The notes below the pieces were generated by a model that did not search any database, was not told the origin of the DNA, and saw nothing but the letters and a program-made list of their open reading frames with translations. From NCBI GenBank assembly GCA_963693365.1, contig CAVNZM010000012.1, positions 6,944,001 through 7,008,000 on the forward strand: a stretch of 64,000 nucleotides of DNA, read 5' to 3'. Below, piece by piece: positions 53,570 through 64,000 of the stretch. Position numbers and translations under genes: made by a program. The DNA is from Amoebidium appalachense. Lineage: Eukaryota > Ichthyosporea. Every line of letters begins with the position of its first letter. The first letter of the stretch is position 1.

Positions 53570-53621
53570 ATATCGTATTTACGAAAATCACCTCCGGAGG
53601 TGATTTTCGTAAATACGATAT
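53570..53621. repeat. 52-bp perfect palindrome in the transposon
   Basis: Two 26-base arms meet at CCTCC/GGAGG with no loop. The arms contain ATCGTATTTACG, related to the element's end motif. The sequence just outside the left arm (CGATCCCGTATCCCTTAA, 53553-53570) is an inverted near-copy of 50,205-50,223 next to the left end, so the palindrome looks like a second set of inward-facing end sequences. Confidence 0.9.
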
Positions 53622-54410
53622 AGGAAATTAGCCAATCAGAGCATTTCGCATCATTAATTGGCTATCAGCTAGCCAATGGTACAGCGAAAGCCGCGGAGGG
53701 CACATTTTTACTACAGTACGCATGCCAGCGCATGCACGTGAACAATTCACTGTTAAAAAGAAGGTCGGTGTCATACACGTCATTTTGTGTACATGCTCAG
53801 TTAAAATTGGCACATGAATTTGGGCTGCACAGGTAAGACAGAGGACGAGGAACCATACACGGTGCATGATCACAAGCTCAGACTGTATATATATATATAT
53901 ATATGCCATAATAATCATTGAAACAATACTGGACTCCGATATATGCATTAATAAAAACAATCAAATGTACATGTACAAACAACTCGGTGACATGCAGGCA
54001 CCACGAGTACTGCATAGACAAGGACAAATCTTTACACTCACTATGTGTTCAGATATGTGGGGAATGCCAGGGACGAACGTTGGTGATGTAAAACGAGGTC
54101 TCTAGCAAGGCTAGCCACCGCAATTACTGGCAGTATCCCTTCAATAACAGACATTCTAACCTATTGTTAAACAGAGCAAGGCTCACTGTCGGTGACTCGT
54201 TTTTGCCGTTCGCTGTAATACTGACTACAGCTGCACCAGCCTATCTATATATGCATGGAATACTAAATACCGAAGGATGATCAATGGGTGCGAATAGGGC
54301 CAATCCACGGCCATCTAGAAACACCCTAGATGGCCGTGGGCCAATCAGATCTCGTGAACATGTATCGACATTTTATGTGACCAGTCACGCCTGACAGCGT
54401 TTGGAAGGCA
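53622..54410. other. Right arm of the transposon, no gene seen
   Basis: About 790 bp of unique DNA with CCAAT boxes at 53,632 and 54,342, a short TA run at 53,887-53,904, and a hairpin with 14-base arms (CCACGGCCATCTAG and its complement, 54306-54340). The CCAAT box at 53,632 lies about 260 bases upstream of the nuclease start on its strand and may be part of its promoter. Confidence 0.5.
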
Positions 54411-54529
54411 TCAACCGTATTTAGGCCCTAAATACGCATACCACGATAAATTTTGTAAATACGGTAGATCGTATTTAGGGCCTAAATACGAATACGATTA
54501 TTGGGGTGCTGCCAAACAGGCCCTAACCA

Positions 54530-54976
54530 TGCTGGGAACCACTCACCAGAATCTCTTTGACATCACAATCAAGACGTTGCTGTCCATTAACCACTGATTT
54601 GGTGGTTGCCTGATTGTTTGTTCTGGAACAGCCCACCCGTTACTTCTGAGACACGTGAAAGTGTGAAACGAAACACACAGTCCGCATACGCGTGTACGGG
54701 ACGGTAGAAGAGTGCAACTTATAATGCCAACTTGTATCGATATCGATATCATCAATCTTTCAAACTCTAGCTCAGGTCTAGAACGTTTTTCTTATTTCCG
54801 TACACTCAGTGGCTTCCCAAATTGATTTCGCGGCCGTTCATGTAGCAGCAGGTTGATAACGCGCTCTGGTGATGGCTTTATCTTAAGATTTCCGACTAGA
54901 CACTGCCAACACAAAGAACGATACATACGTTACTAACTGAGGAATCGCCCCCCCCCCCCCCCCCCCCTCCCCCCCC

Positions 54977-55007
<31 letters not shown>

Positions 55008-55112
55008 ACATGCACCCACACCCACACACACTGCACACCCACACACACACACACACCCACACGCACACGCGCGCGCGCGCGCACGCTCACACGTACGCAC
55101 ACCCACCCACCC

Positions 55113-55143
<31 letters not shown>

Positions 55144-55145
55144 GG
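54530..55145. other. No gene seen: unique DNA, then C-tracts and CA
   Basis: 54,530-54,945 is unique without a recognised coding stretch; 54,948-54,993 is C-tract and 54,994-55,142 is CA/CG plus an ACCC run, leading directly into the SINE. Confidence 0.5.
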
Positions 55146-55146
55146 G

Positions 55147-55735
55147 GTGGGTTGGTGCAATGGTAAGATCTCTGCGTGTCAAGCTCAAAGTCGCAGGATC
55201 GATCCTGGTTACTTCCGATTTTTCTGCCTCGACGGTCCACCGGTGTGGCCGCCCCCTAGAAGCCATCACCCCAGACCATGTCAAGCAGCACCACCAATTT
55301 GTTATCATCCGGCCGCAAGACATGACGTCATGAACAGCACCGGCCCTCTGACGTCGACGGCGCGCCGCTGGGGCATCCCAGCCCAACGTTCAAGTGGGAG
55401 ACCAATCCGAGTCACCGGCCACGGTTCGGGTCAGCGTCCTGGGCATGGGGTCTTCCCCTTTCAAGTCTTTATGTTTGTGTATGTGTCCCGGGTCGCTCCC
55501 GGCTGGTGTTGTTCAGTAAAGTGAGCTGTGCTCACTTCCCCACTAGCGTTGCTGCGGCTAGAACCATGGGATAAGGTGTAACTAAAAATAGTGCCAGTTG
55601 GGGTCAATTAGAATCCTGACTTATGAGTGTGCTATACAGTACGATCTGTGTCTAGGCGGAAGACGGTAAGCTCCCCTGAGGCAGTGCCTCGCCGGGAGTG
55701 AAAGGGGATAAAATAAAAAATAATAAAACACACAC
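55147..55735 (+). mobile_element. tRNA-derived SINE
   Basis: An RNA polymerase III A-box-like TGGTGCAATGG (55153-55163) and a B-box-like GGATCGATCCT (55196-55206) stand 33 bases apart, as in a tRNA. The part upstream and between them looks tRNA-derived but does not fold into a good cloverleaf (the T-arm is palindromic and the anticodon stem is weak), so this is not a functional tRNA gene. An unrelated body of about 480 bp follows and ends in an A-rich tail (AAATAAAAAATAATAAAA near 55,712-55,730) and a CA run. That tripartite layout is a SINE. The tRNA of origin and the partner LINE are not identifiable here. Confidence 0.65.
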
Positions 55736-55739
55736 ACAC

Positions 55740-58210
<2,471 letters not shown>

Positions 58211-58213
58211 CTA

Positions 58214-58301
<88 letters not shown>

Positions 58302-58320
58302 GTATGTGTGTGTGTTTGCG

Positions 58321-58358
<38 letters not shown>

Positions 58359-58388
58359 TGTGTATGTGTTTGTGTATGTGTGTGTGTT

Positions 58389-58422
<34 letters not shown>

Positions 58423-58673
58423 TGTGTGAATGTGTGTATGTGTTTGTGTATGTGTTTCTGTGTGTTTTTGTGTGTATGTGTGTGTGCATCTTTGTGTTTT
58501 TGCATGTGACCCTGTGTATGTAATGGGGTGGGTGGATGGGTCCAGCCCACTGCTAATGTTGAGATTACCACGACCTTTGCCTCTACGTTGGTGTCACAAT
58601 TAGTTCCTGATGGTGTAGTAGGGCTTGAAGTTTGGTGCAATTGCGTTTATGAGGTCAGCCTGAGGTAAAAAGT

Positions 58674-58727
<54 letters not shown>

Positions 58728-58937
58728 TGCATGTGACCCTGTGTATGTAATGGGGTGGGTGGATGGGTCCAGCCCACTGCTAATGTTGAGATTACCACGA
58801 CCTTTGCCTCTACGTTGGTGTCACCATTAGTTCCTGATGGTGTAGTAGGGCTTGAAGTTTGGTGCAATTCCTGATGGTGTAGTAGGGCTTGAAGTTTGGT
58901 GCAATTGCGTTTATGAGGTCAGCCTGAGGTAAAAAGT

Positions 58938-58998
<61 letters not shown>

Positions 58999-59422
58999 AT
59001 GTGACCCTGTGTATGTAATGGGGTGGGTGGATGGGTCCAGCCCACTGCTAATGTTGAGATTACCACGACCTTTGCCTCTACGTGGGTGTCACCATTAGTT
59101 CCTGATGGTGTAGTAGGGCTTGAAGTTTGGTGCAATTGCGTTTATGAGGTCAGCCTGAGGTAAAAAGTGGTGTGTGTGTGCGTGTGTGTGAATGTGTGTG
59201 CGTGTGTGTGTGTGTGTGTGTGTTTTTGCATGTGACCCTGTGTATGTAATGGGGTGGGTGGATGGGTCCAGCCCACTGCTAATGTTGAGATTACCACGAC
59301 CTTTGCCTCTACGTTGGTGTCACCATTAGTTCCTGATGGTGTAGTAGGGCTTGAAGTTTGGTGCAATTGCGTTTATGAGGTCAGCCTGAGGTAAAAAGTG
59401 GTGTGTGTGTGCATGTGTGTGA

Positions 59423-59462
<40 letters not shown>
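58214..59462. repeat. Tandem array of about 190-bp units separated by TG runs
   Basis: Four copies of a unit running from TGCATGTGACCCTGTGTATG to GAGGTCAGCCTGAGGTAAAA occupy about 58,500-58,672, 58,730-58,935, 58,994-59,166 and 59,226-59,397, separated by TG repeats of varying length. The second copy has an internal duplication of its last third. Copies differ by only a few bases. The array lies just downstream of the unrecognised gene at 59,537-61,889. Confidence 0.9.
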
Positions 59463-59464
<2 letters not shown>

Positions 59465-59536
59465 CCCCTCCTCCCCTCCCCCCCCCCCTTCCCCCACTGC
59501 CGGCTCACTGGTGATCGTCAACCCTGCTTACTTCCG

Positions 59537-61889
<2,353 letters not shown>

Positions 61890-61899
61890 CTGTAGTGGA

Positions 61900-64000
61900 G
61901 TGGTTCAAAAATCTGTCATGAATTTTTCCAGAATTCTTCATCTTTTGTTTTTATTATATTAAGCTGGGGTGAAAGAGGGAACAGGTGGTGGTAGTTGGTG
62001 GTGGTGGTGTGTGTGGGTGGGTGGGGGGGAGGGGGGGAAGGGGGGGGGGAGGGGGGGGGGGGGGGGGTAGATGAGGTGCTTACTTAGATAATAGTAAAAG
62101 CTCTGAGAAGCACTTGGGGTCGGTTTTTAAAGAGCAAATAATAGCCACAAGCAACGTAATATGGCTGCACAGAGTACTTTATGCCTTTCTAAGAATATGG
62201 GTTTCGAAGGAAACATACGGTTGCATGAGGTTCTCGAACAAGCCACCGATGCAATGCTACAAACAATGGCTGTCACATATAATCATCCTTATTAATTCTT
62301 CCGTTCTCCTTATGAAAATACGAGACAAGATTATGCCAAACTAATATACAACTTTGCATTATGTGGGGGGTGTGTGGTGTTTTAGAGCGAAAACTTTCAC
62401 TGAATGCACTTCGTGAACAAGCATGTACATGGTACCGTTACAGCCAATCACCAAAGGTTTCCAAATGATGCGCTTTTAGCAAATCATCGCGTTGAAAAGG
62501 TACCTATATATGGTATAGACGCGTAGTAGAGATCCTTTTGATTGGCTCATCTTTTGATGCGAATTCCACAAATCAAATGCTTTAAAGAAACCGGAATATG
62601 GTATGCTCGCGCCAAAGAGCCATCCGATGAATCGATGATCTAGGGCGGCTCAGAGAACAGAGCAGACAGCAGAGCTCGAGCGCAAACAGTGAAAAGTGTA
62701 TGTTGAAGTGGGCAGGCAGTATGTGTGTAGGTAGCATTCTGCACTAACACAGTTGTCACAGCAATACCTTTATGGTTTTGGTTCTGATAAGGTACACCAA
62801 TCGTGTTTTTAGATAATCAAATTGTGAAAGACGATCCGTTATATTTTGCAGATGAGAACCAGATCTCTGAGAAAAGGAACATCGTGCAGGGAAGGTCTTG
62901 CATGTGTAAAGGAAGAGCATCGAATATTATCACGTTAGTTCTATATCTGAAACCCCTAAAGCTCGCATCATTTGCATTGTTTGCACAAGGTAAATTTCCC
63001 CTCTCCCCCCTCCCCCCTTCCCCCCCCCCCCCTTCCCCCCCCCCCCTTCCCCCCCCCCCCCCCCCCCCCCCCCCTCCTGCTTGTTTCCCCGCTCCTTCCC
63101 ACTAACCCCGCCTCCCCCACCCACCTCCCCCTGTCCCTCCCTTCCTCTCTCCTTCTTCCCTCTTCCGCTTGCTTCTTTAAACGTGTCCCTCCTTAAAATT
63201 GGTTTACTTATTTTCCATGATTCCCTTCCATTCTCCCTCCCCCCTCCCCCAACTTCTCGTTACCTTTTTCCCAGCTTCCTTGGCGTTGTGTTGCTTGGTT
63301 CTGTTCTTCTTCCCATCCCTCTTTCACTTTTTCCGTTCTTCGTTATCAGTATGATCTCACTATTTGCCTTTTTTTTTTGCTTTCTTTAATCTCCCTTGTT
63401 TAACGTTTTAACGTCGTCTTTATGACCATCTTTACGCACAATGACTAAATTCGCTCTTTTTCTGTAAACGGTTAACCAAGCACGGTACGGCAGCAAAGCC
63501 TTGTAGGATTCATAGCTGCCGTATACACGAGCGTCTTCCGGGCTTACACGTGTCAGGAGTTCTATCTATTAGAATCTACTACATCTATTACTGATATATC
63601 TATATTTTTTTATTTTATCACGTTTTGTTCCCGGAGGGCCTTTTCAGGCCCTCTAGGGAAACTACCGTCTACCACACAGCACCGACAGTACACTAGTTCT
63701 GATATAACTATATTAGTGCACCGACGAAACATCTCACCTTGTGTTATTGTGAGCTCGCTTGTTGCATTTTTCCGCGTTTTTGTTACTACCTTAATGCTGA
63801 CACAAACGGACTATGACTCCACACACTTAGTTCGTCGGGTCATTTTTCTGGTTGTTTTCCCGGTTCACTTTCTTACCGTTCGTTTCTGACACCCTCATGC
63901 ACACGCCCGTGCCTGAACGACCATGCACATAGCCAGATAGGCACTTTCACGCAGGCAAAGGAGCACATAAGTGTGCCCGCGCGTGCGCGCACACACACAC
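61900..64000. other. No gene seen: unique DNA with CCAAT boxes and a C-tract
   Basis: A G-tract at 62,020-62,067, unique DNA to 62,990 with CCAAT/ATTGG at 62,451 and 62,540 and a TATATATGG between them (62,507), a possible promoter for the minus-strand gene ending at 59,537 or for an unseen gene. C-tracts at 63,000-63,075, C/T-rich to 63,180, then unique T-rich DNA with no recognised coding stretch to the end. Confidence 0.5.

Larger units (their letters stand above)
50069..54523. mobile_element. 4.45-kb PIF/Harbinger-type DNA transposon carrying a THAP protein and an XPG-family nuclease
   Basis: The ends are inverted copies: GGGCCTGTTTGG then T/C then AGC at 50069 and, complemented, at 54523. 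The identity resumes further in at ATCGTATTCGTATTTAGG, giving imperfect terminal repeats of about 65 bp. The element is bounded by a TAA direct repeat (50066-50068 and 54524-54526), the TWA duplication typical of PIF/Harbinger. A near-palindromic motif (CGTATTTAGG, one base, CCTAAATACG) lies at 50112-50132, 54416-54436 and 54470-54490 and is a candidate transposase-binding site. Inside are a plus-strand THAP/DDE-remnant gene (50428-51267) and a minus-strand EXO1-like nuclease gene (about 51.99-53.37 kb), convergent, separated by microsatellites and G/C tracts. The intact ends with a damaged transposase suggest an element moved in trans or recently decayed. Confidence 0.85.

Noticed and set aside
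58500-59400. Regularly spaced repeats considered as a CRISPR-like array
   Set aside because: Units are about 190 bp, the spacers are TG runs of varying length, and the DNA is eukaryotic.

Overview
This is nuclear DNA from a eukaryote. A 21-exon gene with GT-AG introns spans about 22 kb, and there is a secreted calcium-binding-EGF-type protein, an F-box/leucine-rich protein, a Penelope-like reverse transcriptase, a PIF/Harbinger-type transposon with terminal inverted repeats and a TAA target duplication, and a tRNA-derived SINE. No bacterial operon, ribosome-binding pattern, rRNA or CRISPR array is visible. The domain mix would suit a protist (holozoan, haptophyte or other alga) or a small invertebrate; the sequence does not decide which. 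Non-coding DNA is extremely rich in C/G homopolymers, CA/TG microsatellites and polypurine tracts, so most long open frames in the window are simple-sequence artefacts.

Layout. 1-2.15 kb: a higher-order tandem repeat of a GCTTCTTT octamer array plus C-tracts. 2.2-7.9 kb: no gene seen; a dispersed repeat copy, CA/CG microsatellites and unique DNA with palindromes and CCAAT motifs. 7,993-30,542 (minus): one gene for an ABCB6/HMT1-type ABC half-transporter, reconstructed exon by exon from an N-terminal membrane domain to an in-frame stop. Its introns hold a 5'-truncated Penelope-like RT (12.9-14.06 kb), several copies of a C-tract-bounded dispersed repeat, and microsatellites. 31,878-33,140 (minus): single-exon F-box/LRR protein. 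33.2-37.7 kb: CA arrays and a cluster of GCGGAGGGG motifs in both orientations. 37.7-41.5 kb (minus): splice-phase-consistent exons of an unrecognised gene. 42-46.7 kb: repeats and unique DNA. 46,785-48,670 (minus): signal peptide, a paired novel domain and seven EGF repeats, with a one-base frameshift. 50,069-54,523: a 4.45-kb transposon. 55.15-55.73 kb: SINE. 58.4-61.35 kb: a repeat array with an inverted copy, overlapping an unrecognised five-exon gene (59,537-61,889, minus). 62-64 kb: no gene seen.

The most unusual object is the 50.07-54.52 kb transposon. Its ends and TAA duplication are PIF/Harbinger-like. Its plus-strand ORF joins a THAP zinc finger to only the last piece of a DDE transposase. 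Its minus-strand gene is an EXO1/FEN1-type XPG nuclease with the acidic active-site residues visible. A THAP transposase partnered with a 5'-flap/exonuclease is not an arrangement I know as a named transposon group. A second theme is that the Penelope fragment and a dispersed repeat are both bounded by long C-tracts on the sense strand, and that C-tracts follow the 5' splice site in most ABC-gene introns.
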